Position numbers and translations under genes: made by a program
Shown: piece after piece, positions 18,225-27,755 of the stretch
Position numbering within the stretch: position 1 is the stretch's first letter
Layout: every line of letters starts with the position of its first letter
The notes under the pieces: generated by a model
What the model was told of the DNA's origin: nothing
Seen by the model: the letters and a program-made list of their open reading frames with translations, nothing else
Database searches by the model: none
Source: Accumulibacter sp031732795
GTDB lineage: Bacteria; Pseudomonadota; Gammaproteobacteria; Burkholderiales; Rhodocyclaceae
Assembly: GCA_031732795.1 (NCBI GenBank)
Contig: JAVMKC010000092.1
Location: forward strand, 3,623-67,622
Reading direction: 5' to 3'
Length of the DNA stretch: 64,000 nucleotides

Positions 18225-18535
18225 TTTTTATTCGCCTCCCGGATGACTTCGGCACTCATGTCGTCAAATTGCGTATTGGCCCGCCGAACGTAGATGTTGG
18301 TGATGATGATGGTGAATATGATCACGCCGACTCCCAGTGGAATGCCCACCGAGGTGACCATGCCGGGGGCCAGTTTGGTGGCCAGCCATTCCTTGTTAAA
18401 AGCGATCAACAGGATGTAACCGTAATAAACGATGATCATCAGGATCGACATGACGATGCTGTAGCTGGAACGTTTGCTGACCAGTTCGTGATATTTGGGA
18501 TTGGCCTCAATCCTTGCGACGATATCTTCATTCAC
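18221..18535 (-). CDS. yjcH: DUF485 membrane protein, ActP partner
   Basis: 104 residues with two membrane helices (residues about 25-50 and 60-85). The N-terminal NPKYHELVSKRSSYSIVMSI is the DUF485 hallmark. YjcH is the small inner-membrane protein encoded upstream of actP in most proteobacteria. The stop overlaps the actP start, so the two are translationally coupled. Confidence 0.92.
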   Translation of the reverse strand: MNEDIVARIEANPKYHELVSKRSSYSIVMSILMIIVYYGYILLIAFNKEWLATKLAPGMVTSVGIPLGVGVIIFTIIITNIYVRRANTQFDDMSAEVIREANKK

Positions 18536-18886
18536 TGTGTCTTTCCTCCTCTGAAAGGGACTGCCATAGAGTCACTGATTCATGACTGGGGATCGATCAT
18601 AATGACCATTACTTACTTGCGGCTTACGGACGGGAAAAACCATAGGGACAACAATATGTTGCCATTTTTGCTTAAAGCTTGGCGTCAAGCCGGCGTCGTC
18701 CCCGGACAATGATCCCCGGGATTTTTGGCGCTTGTCAATCCCGAATTGGCCGCCTGTCGGCTCTCCCGTCGCGGCCAAACGAGCGGAAGCGCGGCTGGCA
18801 ACGCGCCGAAATAGCCGATGGCAACGCCAAGCTATCGTCCGCGGAAGGCCGTTCGCCGCTCCAGCCGGCTGGCCCGGGTACGGCGA
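18536..18886. other. intergenic region between yjcH-actP and the anti-sigma gene
   Basis: 351 bp without a credible gene. Its right part is the 3' side of the minus-strand anti-sigma gene, and its left part must hold the yjcH-actP promoter. The AT-rich segment at about 18595-18665 is a candidate, but no box can be assigned with confidence. Confidence 0.4.
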
Positions 18887-19687
18887 TCAGCGGCTTTCGA
18901 ATTGTTCGTGGACGGCGCGGGCCAATCGCGCCAACTCGTCTTTGCTCACCGTTGCCGACAGGGCATAGCCAAACTTGCCGTCGATCCAGTAGAAGACATT
19001 GACCGCCTCTTGCGTCTCGAAGCGGAAGGCCGTTTCGCGGTTGGTGACGTTCTCGGTGCTGACGTAGAGCGTCAGCCGCTGGCCGCTGGCGTCGTGATAC
19101 ATGAACTGCGCAACCGGCCCGCTGTTGCCGGGCAGCAGGCGTCCGCCGATCAGTTCGTAGCCCAATGGCCCGAGCTTGGCGGGCCGAACGGCGGCCCCCA
19201 GTCGTTTCGACAACCAGGTGACGAGTTGCTCTTCGTGTTCGGCGCTGATTTCGACCGGTCGCCTGATATCCGGGCTGAATACCGCGTGCGCCACCGCCGC
19301 CTGCCTGGCCAAGGGGACGGTTTGCGCAATCACCGTCGGTGGCTGGAAGTGCGCGTGCGCCAGCCAACCCGCGGTACCACCGGCCAGGGTCAGCAGACAG
19401 CCCGCGGCCAGTCCGGACCAGGAACGATCGAAGCGCGGACGCCACGGTGATGCGGCGGCGGGCGGTGGCGAAGCCGCATATTGCTGCCAGGATTCCGGCC
19501 AAGGTTCATCGAGTACCGGGTCGAACAGCTCGCGCAGATCCTGTTTCTGCGTCTGATAGGCCAGAACGCGCGCCGCGGCCGCCGGCTGGTTCGCCAGCCA
19601 GGCGGCGACTTGCGCCTGCCGGTCGGCGGCCAACTCACCATCGACGTAGGCGTGCAGATCGGCGTCGGTGATCGGGGTATCGTTCAT
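18887..19687 (-). CDS. anti-sigma factor (membrane-anchored)
   Basis: 266 residues. The N-terminal part begins ITDADLHAYVDGELAADRQA, the typical start of zinc-less anti-sigma domains. One membrane helix lies near residues 90-115 (SGLAAGCLLTLAGGTAGWLA), and a periplasmic domain follows. The sigma-factor gene is directly upstream with an ATGA overlap, so it probably holds that sigma factor inactive until an envelope signal arrives. Confidence 0.88.
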   Translation of the reverse strand: MNDTPITDADLHAYVDGELAADRQAQVAAWLANQPAAAARVLAYQTQKQDLRELFDPVLDEPWPESWQQYAASPPPAAASPWRPRFDRSWSGLAAGCLLTLAGGTAGWLAHAHFQPPTVIAQTVPLARQAAVAHAVFSPDIRRPVEISAEHEEQLVTWLSKRLGAAVRPAKLGPLGYELIGGRLLPGNSGPVAQFMYHDASGQRLTLYVSTENVTNRETAFRFETQEAVNVFYWIDGKFGYALSATVSKDELARLARAVHEQFESR

Positions 19688-20184
19688 TGGATGACTCGTA
19701 ACCGGGGGTTGTCACCACGGCCGTCGAGAATCCGCCGCAGGCGATCGCGAGCCCGCGCCAATCGCGACATCACCGTGCCGACCGGAATGGCCAGCGTGTT
19801 GGCGATTTCGGCGTAAGGCATGTCTTCGAGAGCCACCAGCAGCAGTACCGCCCGCTGCTCCTCCGGGAGTTGCGCGATCGCCGCGGCCAGGTCGGCCAGT
19901 TCGAGACGGTCGGTCTGCGTCGGGCGGCAGGCTGGATCGTCGTCCGGCAGCACGCCGGCAACGAAGGGAGCGGGACGCCGTCTGAGCTGGTCGGCGCGCA
20001 GATGGTGCATGATCGTCAACAGCCAGGCGCGCAGATTGCTCTCCGGTCGCCATTGCGCGAAACGCGACCAGGCGCGTTCGAGCGTGTCCTGCACCAGATC
20101 GTCGGCCGCCGCGCGATCGCCGACCAGCGCCCGCGCGTAGCGGCGCAGGCGCGGCAGTTCGGCGAGGATCGCGCGGCTATCCAT
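19684..20184 (-). CDS. ECF RNA polymerase sigma factor
   Basis: 166 residues with sigma region 2 (LRRYARALVGDRAAADDLVQ, ESNLRAWLLTIMHHLRAD) and region 4 (LPEEQRAVLLLVALEDMPY, AEIANTLAIPVGTVMSRLAR). It is a small extracytoplasmic-function sigma factor co-transcribed with its anti-sigma factor. Its regulon is not evident, though the small lipoprotein gene just upstream is a possible member. Confidence 0.93.
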   Translation of the reverse strand: MDSRAILAELPRLRRYARALVGDRAAADDLVQDTLERAWSRFAQWRPESNLRAWLLTIMHHLRADQLRRRPAPFVAGVLPDDDPACRPTQTDRLELADLAAAIAQLPEEQRAVLLLVALEDMPYAEIANTLAIPVGTVMSRLARARDRLRRILDGRGDNPRLRVIQ

Positions 20185-20222
20185 CGACGCTTACGGTACG
20201 CTCGACGGGCAATGTCCGGCGA

Positions 20223-20606
20223 TCACGGTCTGGCGGTGCGCCAGACGTTGTTGAACCCGTCGCCGCTCCGGTCCCCCGGCTTCTGATCCTTGATCCAGTA
20301 ATAGAGCGGTTTGCCTTTGTAAGCCCACTGCTTTTTACCATCGTCGCGGGTGATGACGCTGTAATCACCGCCGGCGGACTGGCCGTCGCCGGCCAGCAGC
20401 GGTGGCCAGTTGCCGGCGCACGGGCCGTTGCAGACACTTCTGCCGCTGCCGGCGCTGTCCTTGTCGTAGGTGTACAGGGTCATGCCGTTTTGACCGGTCA
20501 GCACGCCGTCGCTGATCCGGGTCGGGCCGCTGGCCGACGGACCAGGGCTGGCACAAGCGGTCAACAGGGCCAACAGCAGAGACAGAAGCGGTGGGGTCCA
20601 TTTCAT
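20223..20606 (-). CDS. small secreted lipoprotein (COG4315 type)
   Basis: 127 residues from the ATG at 20606. A lipoprotein signal peptide ends in LLALLTACASPG, so Cys 18 or so is lipidated. The mature part shows repeated units of the COG4315 family: GMTLYTYDKDSAGSGRSVC, NGPCAGNWPPLLAGDG and KKQWAYKGKPLYYWIKDQKP. The biological role is unknown. It is on the same strand as, and just upstream of, the sigma/anti-sigma pair. Confidence 0.88.
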   Translation of the reverse strand: MKWTPPLLSLLLALLTACASPGPSASGPTRISDGVLTGQNGMTLYTYDKDSAGSGRSVCNGPCAGNWPPLLAGDGQSAGGDYSVITRDDGKKQWAYKGKPLYYWIKDQKPGDRSGDGFNNVWRTARP

Positions 20607-20913
20607 CGTGGTGTCCTTTACAAAAAGTTGAGAGAGCGGGACTACGATCAGGTTAACGGGTGGACACCGGCAATTATTCCGCCGCTCGGCCGAAACCGAC
20701 AAAAACGGCCGCCATACGAGCGCCGTACGACCATCCTGCGACCATCCTGCGCCTCGACACCAGCCACTCCGCGACACCGCTCGAACCGATACGCTGAGGT
20801 AAAATGGCGCCGCTTCATTCACTTGGCTCGTCGCCAGCCGGGGCTTGGCGGCTTTGTCGGCACGGGCGCAGGCGGCGCGTTGTATCCACGGCGCCCCTGC
20901 CCGCTATTCTTCG

Positions 20914-23900
20914 ATGACTGACTCCGCACGCCCGACCACTGCCGCTTCGCGGCCCAAACCCGTCGTCTCCGAGGCTTTCGCCGATTGTCTGGCCAGTGAC
21001 CGGCGGCGCCTGCGCGCGCTGGCGCGCGATCTGCGCCGCTTTTACGGCACGCGCCGCGAGGCGGTGCAGAGCGAGATCGATCGCGTGCTCTCCCGCTCGC
21101 GCGCCGCGGTGGCCGCGCGGCAGCAACGCCTGCCGTCACCGGAGTTCGCCGACGATCTGCCGGTCAATGCCCGCCGCGAGGAAATCGCCCGTTTGATCGC
21201 CAGCCAGCCGGTGGTGATCGTCTGCGGTGAAACCGGTTCGGGAAAGACGACGCAAATTCCGAAGATCTGCCTGGATCTCGGTCGTGGCACTCGCGGTCTG
21301 ATCGGCCACACGCAGCCGCGCCGGATCGCCGCCCGGTCCACGGCGGCACGCATCGCGCAGGAATTGCACAGCGCGGTGGGCGAACTGGTCGGCTACAAGA
21401 TTCGTTTCACCGACCGCACGGCTCCCGAAGCGTTCGTCAAACTGATGACCGACGGCATTCTGCTCGCCGAGACGCAGAGCGATCCGTGGCTCGAACAATA
21501 TGACACTCTGATCATCGACGAGGCGCACGAGCGCAGCCTGAACATCGATTTTCTGCTCGGTTACCTCAAGCAGTTGCTGCCGAAACGCCCGGATTTGAAA
21601 GTGATCATCACCTCGGCGACCATCGACGCCGAACGCTTTTCGTGCCATTTCGACGGCGCGCCGGTGATCGAAGTCTCGGGGCGGCTCTATCCCGTCGATG
21701 TGCGCTACCGTCCCTGGCAAAGTCCGGCCGCCCCGGCCGAACCGCCCCCCGACACCGATAGCGGCGGCGGCGGCGATGACGACCGTGATTTGTACGAGGC
21801 GATCGTCGATGCCTGCGACGAACTGCATCGTTGCGGGCCGGGCGACATCCTGGTGTTCCTGCCCGGCGAACGCGAAATCCGCGAAGCCAGCGAGGCGCTG
21901 CGCAAACGGCATCCGCCGCATACCGAAATCCTGTCCTTGTTCGCCCGGCTGTCGGCCGAAGAGCAAGGACGGATTTTCAAGGCCCACCTCGGCCGGCGGA
22001 TCGTCCTGGCGACCAATGTCGCCGAGACTTCACTGACCGTGCCGGGGATCCGCTTCGTCGTCGATAGCGGCTTGGCGCGCGTCAAACGCTACTCGTACCG
22101 CCGAAAGGTCGAGCAACTGCAGATCGAAAAAATCTCGCAGGCGTCGGCAAACCAGCGTGCCGGCCGCTGCGGGCGGGTGGCCGCCGGCGTCTGCATCCGC
22201 TTGTACGAGGAGCAGGATTTCGCCCTGCGGCCGGCTTATACCGATCCGGAAATCCTCCGCGCCTCGCTGGCCGGCGTCATCCTGCGCATGAAAGCGCTGC
22301 GGCTCGGCGAGATCGACCCGTTCCCGTTTCTCGAACCACCGCCGCGCAAGGCGATCAGCGACGGCTACCAGTTGCTGATCGAACTCGGCGCGGTGACCGC
22401 CGAACACGCGCTGACGCCGATCGGCGAGCAACTGGCCCGCCTGCCGCTGGACCCGCGTCTGGGACGGATGATCGTCGCCGCGCGCGACGAAGGCTGTCTG
22501 CACGAAGTGCTGATCATCGTCGCCGCACTGTCGGTGCAAGACCCGCGCGAGCGCCCGCAGGAACGGCAGGGATCGACCGACGCCGCGCACCGCGCCTTCG
22601 CCGACGACAAATCGGAATTCCTGTCCTGGCTCCGCCTGTGGCAGTGGTACCAGCAGCAGCTCGAGCATCGCAAATCGCACCGCAAACTGCTCGAAACGTG
22701 CCGGGAGCATTATCTTTCGGCGCTGCGCCTGCGCGAGTGGCACGACATCCATCGCCAATTGCACGAGTTCACCGCCGAACAGGGCTGGCGCGAAAACCAG
22801 GTCCCGGCGACTTACGACGCCATCCATCGCGCGCTGCTCGCCGGCCTGCTCGGCAACATCGGCTGCAAAACCGAAGACTCGGCGCATTATCTGGGCGCGC
22901 GCGGCGGCAAATTCCTCATCCATCCCGGCTCGCCGCTGCAAAAGAAAGCCGGCAAATGGCTGGTCGCCGGCGAAATCAGCGAAACGACGCGGCTGTTTGC
23001 CCGTTGTGTCGCCCGCATCGATCCGCCGTGGCTCGAACAGGTCGGCGCGCATCTGCTCAAACGAAGCTGGTTCGACCCGCATTGGGAGAAAAAAGCGATG
23101 CAGGCGATCGCTTTCGAACGCATCACCCTCTACGGGCTGGTCGTCGACCCGCGTCGCCGGGTCAATTTCGGGCCGATCGACCCGGCGCAGGCGCGCGAGA
23201 TCTTCATCCGCCAGGCGCTGGTCGAAGGCGAAGTCAGCGAAGAATTCGCCCGCCGCTGGCCGTTCTTCAACCACAACCAGCAACTGGTGCTCGACATCGA
23301 AACGCTGGAACACAAATCGCGGCGGCCGGACGTGCTGGTCGACGACGCCTTGATCTTCGCCTTCTACGACCGGCTGCTGCCCGCCGACATCCACAGCGGC
23401 GCGGCGTTCGACCACTGGCGGCGCGAGATCGAGCGCGAACAGCCGCGCCGCCTGTTCCTCGAACGCGAAGAGTTGATGCGTCACCAGGCCGCCGGCGTCA
23501 CCAGCGAAGCCTTTCCGCCGACGATCCGCCTGGCGGGCGTCGATTATCCGCTGGCGTACCACTTCGAGCCCGGCAGTCCGCGCGACGGCGTGACGCTGAC
23601 CCTACCGCTGGCGCAACTCAATCAATTGCCGGCAACGCGCTGTCAATGGCTGGTACCCGGCCTGCTCGGTGAAAAAATCAGCCAACTGGTCAAGACGCTG
23701 CCGCAGCGCATCCGTTCCCGGCTGGTGCCGGTTCCCGAGTTCGCCGCCGAGTTCCTTACCCAGGTACCGCCCGACGACCGGCCCTTGCTCGAGGCGCTGA
23801 TCGACTACGCGCGGCAGAGCCGCGGCCTGAACGCGCGCGGCTGGGAAATCACCGCCGACGCCTTTCGGCCGGACGCCCTGCCGGCGCATCTGTTTCTCAA

Positions 23901-24888
23901 TTTCCGGCTGGTCGACGAGCACGGCCGGCAACTGGCGATGAGCCGCAATCTGGCCGAACTGCGCAGCGAATGGGGCCGCGAAGCGCGCCAGGAATTCGCC
24001 GAACTACATCAGACGCCGGACGCCTATCGCGGCATGACCGACTGGCGCTGCGGCGAACTGCCTGAATTGATGGAAGTACAGCAGAGCGGCGGACAACGCC
24101 TGCTCGGCTACCCCGGTTTCATCGACGACGGCGACAGCGTTTCGCTGGGCGTTTTCGATTCGCCGGAAGAGGCGGCGACGGCGCACGCCGCCGGCCTGCG
24201 GCGCCTGTTCATGCTGCAATTCGGCGAGCAACTGAAATATTTCGAAAAAAATCTGCCCGGTTTGACGACCATGGCCATGCAGGCGCTCCACCTGATGCCG
24301 GTGGACGACCTGCGCCGCCAACTGCTCGCGCTGACCGTCGAACGCGCCTGCCTGGCCACGCCCTGGCCGCAGGACGCGGCCAGCTTCAAGACCCGCTGCC
24401 AGGAAGCGAAGCCGCGCCTGGGACTGCTGGCGCAGGAAATCTGCCGCCTGGTGGCGCAGATCCTCGGCGACTGGCAGGCGCTGCAAAAAAAATTGCCGAC
24501 CGGCAAAGCCCACCCCGGCGTGATTCAGGACATCGAAGAACAGTTGGCGCGGCTGATCGGCAAACGGTTCATCATCGACACGCCGTTCGAACGGCTGCAG
24601 CACTTCCCGCGCTACCTCAAGGCGATCACGCTGCGCCTGGAAAAACTGAAGACCGGCGGCAGCCAGGCGCTGGCCCGCGACACGCAATGGTCGGCAGAGT
24701 TCGCCCCGTTATGGAGCAATTACCAACGGCGGGCACGGCAGCTCGCCAAACAAGGCGTACGCGACCCGCGGCTCGAGCAATTCCGCTGGCAACTCGAAGA
24801 ATTGCGCGTACAGTTGTTCGCCCAGGAACTGCGCACCCCGGCGCCGGTCTCCAGCAAGCGGCTGCAAAAACTCTGGGAAAGTCTGTGA
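20914..24888 (+). CDS. hrpA: ATP-dependent RNA helicase HrpA
   Basis: 1324 residues from the ATG giving MTDSARPTTAASRPK; the usual HrpA length is about 1300. Motif I GETGSGKTTQIP, motif II DEAHERSLNIDFLLGYL, motif III SATIDAERFS and motif VI QRAGRCGRVAAG are intact. They are followed by the helicase-associated, OB-fold and DUF3418 regions. HrpA is a DEAH-box RNA helicase linked to mRNA processing and rescue of stalled ribosomes. The EI24 gene follows after 12 bp. Confidence 0.96.
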   Translation: MTDSARPTTAASRPKPVVSEAFADCLASDRRRLRALARDLRRFYGTRREAVQSEIDRVLSRSRAAVAARQQRLPSPEFADDLPVNARREEIARLIASQPVVIVCGETGSGKTTQIPKICLDLGRGTRGLIGHTQPRRIAARSTAARIAQELHSAVGELVGYKIRFTDRTAPEAFVKLMTDGILLAETQSDPWLEQYDTLIIDEAHERSLNIDFLLGYLKQLLPKRPDLKVIITSATIDAERFSCHFDGAPVIEVSGRLYPVDVRYRPWQSPAAPAEPPPDTDSGGGGDDDRDLYEAIVDACDELHRCGPGDILVFLPGEREIREASEALRKRHPPHTEILSLFARLSAEEQGRIFKAHLGRRIVLATNVAETSLTVPGIRFVVDSGLARVKRYSYRRKVEQLQIEKISQASANQRAGRCGRVAAGVCIRLYEEQDFALRPAYTDPEILRASLAGVILRMKALRLGEIDPFPFLEPPPRKAISDGYQLLIELGAVTAEHALTPIGEQLARLPLDPRLGRMIVAARDEGCLHEVLIIVAALSVQDPRERPQERQGSTDAAHRAFADDKSEFLSWLRLWQWYQQQLEHRKSHRKLLETCREHYLSALRLREWHDIHRQLHEFTAEQGWRENQVPATYDAIHRALLAGLLGNIGCKTEDSAHYLGARGGKFLIHPGSPLQKKAGKWLVAGEISETTRLFARCVARIDPPWLEQVGAHLLKRSWFDPHWEKKAMQAIAFERITLYGLVVDPRRRVNFGPIDPAQAREIFIRQALVEGEVSEEFARRWPFFNHNQQLVLDIETLEHKSRRPDVLVDDALIFAFYDRLLPADIHSGAAFDHWRREIEREQPRRLFLEREELMRHQAAGVTSEAFPPTIRLAGVDYPLAYHFEPGSPRDGVTLTLPLAQLNQLPATRCQWLVPGLLGEKISQLVKTLPQRIRSRLVPVPEFAAEFLTQVPPDDRPLLEALIDYARQSRGLNARGWEITADAFRPDALPAHLFLNFRLVDEHGRQLAMSRNLAELRSEWGREARQEFAELHQTPDAYRGMTDWRCGELPELMEVQQSGGQRLLGYPGFIDDGDSVSLGVFDSPEEAATAHAAGLRRLFMLQFGEQLKYFEKNLPGLTTMAMQALHLMPVDDLRRQLLALTVERACLATPWPQDAASFKTRCQEAKPRLGLLAQEICRLVAQILGDWQALQKKLPTGKAHPGVIQDIEEQLARLIGKRFIIDTPFERLQHFPRYLKAITLRLEKLKTGGSQALARDTQWSAEFAPLWSNYQRRARQLAKQGVRDPRLEQFRWQLEELRVQLFAQELRTPAPVSSKRLQKLWESL

Positions 24889-24900
24889 GGAAATGAAACC

Positions 24901-25671
24901 GTGAACGCGTTGCCTCTTGCCCTGTGGCGCACCCTGCTCACCTTGCGGCGCGGCCGCGTCTGGCTGCTGATCTTTGCCCCGGCACTGGTCGGCGTGCTGT
25001 TGTGCATCGGCCTGGCGGTCTTTTTCCTCGACGAATTGAACACGCAGCTCGCCACGCTGCCGCCGTTCACCTGGCTGGCCGGCTGGGGAGCGCTGGCGCT
25101 GGCCAAGATCGCCGCGCTGCTCGGCGGCTGGCTGCTCATTCTCAGTGTCGCCTTCGTCGTCGCCATGCTGCTGGCGGCGATTCTGGTGATGCCGCTGGTC
25201 CTCGAAGATCTGGCCCGCTGTGACTACTCCGATCTGGCGCGGCTCGGCCGGGACAGCCTGCTCGCCTCAACCTGGAACAGCCTCTCGGCCGTCGCGCTGT
25301 TCGTCCTCGGCTGGCTGCTGACCCTGCCGCTGTGGCTGGTGCCGGGAGTGGCCTTTTTCCTGCCGTGGTTCTGGATGGCCTGGCTGACGCGGCGCACCTT
25401 CGCCTACGACGCGCTGACCGTCCATGCCACCGACGAAGAATCCCGGCGGTTGCGCCGCCAGCACGCCGGCGCATTCTGGCTGCTCGGACTGCTCGTCGCG
25501 CTGCTGGCGCATGTGCCGCTGATCGGGCTGCTGACCCCGACGCTGGCCGCCCTGGCGTATACTCATTACGCCCTCGAAGCCCTGCGCCAGACACGGCAAG
25601 GCGCGGTGATCAGCGTCGGCGATTCCCGCAAAACCTTTCAATCCCCTTCCCTGCTGGAGAACACACGGTGA
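24901..25671 (+). CDS. EI24-domain inner-membrane protein
   Basis: 256 residues starting at GTG 24901. Six or so hydrophobic segments are visible, with the EI24/CysZ-like pattern LVLEDLARCDYSDLARLGRDS between helices and WFWMAWLTRRTFAYDALTVHAT later. Related CysZ proteins transport sulfate, but this shorter class is not characterised. It lies between hrpA and the CinA-like gene, overlapping the latter by GTGA. Confidence 0.8.
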   Translation: MNALPLALWRTLLTLRRGRVWLLIFAPALVGVLLCIGLAVFFLDELNTQLATLPPFTWLAGWGALALAKIAALLGGWLLILSVAFVVAMLLAAILVMPLVLEDLARCDYSDLARLGRDSLLASTWNSLSAVALFVLGWLLTLPLWLVPGVAFFLPWFWMAWLTRRTFAYDALTVHATDEESRRLRRQHAGAFWLLGLLVALLAHVPLIGLLTPTLAALAYTHYALEALRQTRQGAVISVGDSRKTFQSPSLLENTR

Positions 25672-26423
25672 GCATCGGAGCGATCATCATCGGCGACGAG
25701 ATTCTGTCCGGCAAACGCGCCGACCGGCACTTCGCCAAAATGGCCGAATTACTCGCCGCGCGCGGCCTGCGCCTGGCGTGGGTCAACTATCTCGGCGACG
25801 ACCGGCAACGGCTGACGACGGTTTTCCAGCGCACCCTGGCCGACGGCGAGATCGTCTTCAGCTTCGGCGGCATCGGCAACACCCCCGACGATCACACCCG
25901 GCAAGCCGCCGCCGCCGCGCTCGGCGTCGATCTGGTGCTGCACCCCGACGCCGAAAACGAAATCCGGCGCCGCTTCGGCGACGAAGTCACCGACCAGCGT
26001 CTGCTGCTGGGCACTTTTCCGCGCGGAGTGGACATCATTCCCAACCCGTTCAACCGCATTCCCGGGTTCCGCGTCCGCGACCATCATTTCCTGCCCGGTT
26101 TTCCGCAAATGGCGCACCCGATGGCCGAATGGGCGCTCGACACCTTCTACGCGCCGCTGTTCGACCGGCGGCCCCGCGTCGAAAAAGCCTTCCTCCTCAG
26201 CGGGCCGAATGGCTACGAAAGCGCGCTGCTCGACCTGATGGAACAGATCGTCGCCAGTTACCCCACGCTGCGCCTGTTCAGCCTGCCGTCGATCGGCGAA
26301 GCCGGCGAACGTCGCCACCTCGAACTCGGCGTCGAGGGCGATCCGGCGCGGGTGGACCAGGCAATGGCGGCGATCCGCGAAGAAGTCGAACGGCGTGAAA
26401 TCGCCTGGCGCTGGCGGCCTTGA
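25668..26423 (+). CDS. CinA N-terminal/molybdopterin-binding-like protein
   Basis: 251 residues starting at the GTG that overlaps the EI24 stop. The N-terminus IGAIIIGDEILSGKRADRHF and the turn FSFGGIGNTPDDHTRQAAAA match the MoaB/MogA/CinA N-terminal fold. The C-terminal deamidase part of CinA is absent, as in the stand-alone family members. The classical GGTGxTxxD is changed to GGIGNTPDD, which is normal for this subgroup. The exact reaction is unknown. Confidence 0.85.
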   Translation: MSIGAIIIGDEILSGKRADRHFAKMAELLAARGLRLAWVNYLGDDRQRLTTVFQRTLADGEIVFSFGGIGNTPDDHTRQAAAAALGVDLVLHPDAENEIRRRFGDEVTDQRLLLGTFPRGVDIIPNPFNRIPGFRVRDHHFLPGFPQMAHPMAEWALDTFYAPLFDRRPRVEKAFLLSGPNGYESALLDLMEQIVASYPTLRLFSLPSIGEAGERRHLELGVEGDPARVDQAMAAIREEVERREIAWRWRP

Positions 26424-26642
26424 GCAGGCCGGTCGGGCCGATCGGCCCGATTGGGCATCGGCTCATCGATTCGATCCATGGTGCCCAGCCCCGAGCAGCC
26501 GGAAAATCGTCGCTCGACTGGGTTTTCGAAGCGCCAGGGAATTGCCCCACAGCTCGGAAAACCGATCGCTCACGGGCAGCGCTGGCCGTCCCGTACCCCG
26601 CGCGTCCCGCGCGGCGAACAGGACGGCCTGCCGGTCGGAGGT

Positions 26643-27470
26643 TTACCTGCCGGCCTGTTTTTGACCTGGGGCGAGCCGGAACCCGAAGTTGCCGAAGCGG
26701 CTGCCAGGCTCGTACCAGTTACGGAGGGCGGAACGCACGTGCCTGCCGTAGTAGTCCCACGAGCCGCCGCGCAACACGCGGTGATCGCCACTCGGAGGTC
26801 CCTGCGGATCGACTTGCGGCTCATTCGGGTAAGCGTCATACCAATCCGCACACCATTCCAAAACGTTGCCGTGCATTTCGTACAAACCCCAGGCGTTCGC
26901 CGGCAGCGACGCCACCGGCACCGTCTTACGCCGATACAGTCCCTTTTTTCCACCCGCATACGGGTAATCGCCGTTGTAGTTCACCCCTTCCGGCGTCAGA
27001 TCCTCGCCAAACGAGAACGGCGTCGTCGTCCCGGCACGGCAGGCGTATTCCCACTGCGCTTCGCTCGGCAGCCGCGCCGTCAAACCCGGTACCCGCTTCT
27101 CCAGTTCGCCGATGAACGCCTGCACCTCGTTCCAGGAGACATTTTCGACCGGGTTGCGCGCGTCGTCCCGGAACCGGCTCGGGTTCTCCCCCATCACTGC
27201 CTGCCACATAGCCTGCGTACACGCCGTGTCGGCCAGCCAGTAACCCCGGCTCAGCGTCACTTCGTGCGGTGTCTCGTCGTCATACCGCTCCGGCTCGTCC
27301 TCCGGCGAACCCATCACGAAACGCCCCGGCGCGATCCAGCGGAAGACCTGGCGCACATCATCCAGCGTCAAGGCCATCCACAGGCCGTAGTCGTCCTCGC
27401 CCCAGTCGCTGGCCCAGGACGGCGGAAACGGGTCGGGAAAAAAGGCTTCGCCGGAATCGCCAGCGGACAT
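26643..27470 (-). CDS. DGR variable protein 1, FGE-sulfatase (C-type-lectin-like) fold
   Basis: 275 residues from the ATG at 27470, with AAGGAG eight bases upstream. After a 60-residue lead, the protein is a formylglycine-generating-enzyme/SUMF1-type domain: FRWIAPGRFVMGSPEDEPE, TPHEVTLSRGYWLADTACTQ, NPVENVSWNEVQAFIGELEK, LPSEAQWEYACRAGTTTPFS and NAWGLYEMHGNVLEWCADWY. The last 40 or so residues are encoded by VR1, whose varied codons fall in the RGGSWxxxGR ... GFRLAPG segment, the ligand-facing loop of this fold. It is the last gene of the DGR cassette, downstream of TR. The likely role is a binding protein whose surface is diversified; the ligand is unknown. Confidence 0.92.
   Translation of the reverse strand: MSAGDSGEAFFPDPFPPSWASDWGEDDYGLWMALTLDDVRQVFRWIAPGRFVMGSPEDEPERYDDETPHEVTLSRGYWLADTACTQAMWQAVMGENPSRFRDDARNPVENVSWNEVQAFIGELEKRVPGLTARLPSEAQWEYACRAGTTTPFSFGEDLTPEGVNYNGDYPYAGGKKGLYRRKTVPVASLPANAWGLYEMHGNVLEWCADWYDAYPNEPQVDPQGPPSGDHRVLRGGSWDYYGRHVRSALRNWYEPGSRFGNFGFRLAPGQKQAGR
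26666..26789 (-). repeat. DGR variable repeat VR1
   Basis: 124 bp at the 3' end of variable protein 1, colinear with TR (27632-27755). By eye there are 12 differences at template adenines and one elsewhere, where TR ACC is AAC in VR1. The changed codons turn template AAC into GAC, TAC, TAC, CAC, CTC, TAC, AGC and TTC, plus GAC to GGC and ATC to TTC. The 5' 30 bp and 3' 20 bp are identical to TR. Confidence 0.95.
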
Positions 27471-27631
27471 CAGCACACTCCTTGCAGGCGCCGCTTCGGC
27501 AGGCGTTCGGCGCAAAGCCTACCAGCCTGCCGAAGGGTATTGGCTTTTTGCCGTCGCGAGACGAGCGATAGCGACGGATCGCGACGGACCGGAAGGCCAT
27601 CTGCTCGAGCGCCGGACGCGGCGGCACTGAG

Positions 27632-27755
27632 CTGGGGCGAGCCGGAACCCGATGGTGTCGTTGCGGTTGCCAGGCTCGTTCCAGTTACGGTTGGCGGAAC
27701 GCACGTTCCTGCCGTTGTTGTTCCACGAGCCGCCGCGCAACACGCGGTGATCGCC
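27632..27755 (-). repeat. DGR template repeat (TR)
   Basis: 124 bp between the 3' end of the reverse-transcriptase gene and variable protein 1. In the reading frame of the VRs it would encode RGGSWNNNGRNVRSANRNW and NEPGNRNDTIGFRLAP. The run of AAC codons is the classic DGR template signature, since adenine mutation at AAC reaches many residues without stop codons. It should be transcribed as part of a template RNA. One codon (ACC) is probably a mutated AAC, because both VRs have A at its second base. Confidence 0.93.

Noticed and set aside
16347..18293. 648-codon plus-strand open frame
   Set aside because: It is the antisense of actP and yjcH; composition (Asp/His/Arg/Gln-rich) is that of a high-GC shadow frame.
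22030..23562. 510-codon minus-strand open frame inside hrpA
   Set aside because: Shadow of hrpA with no recognisable motif.
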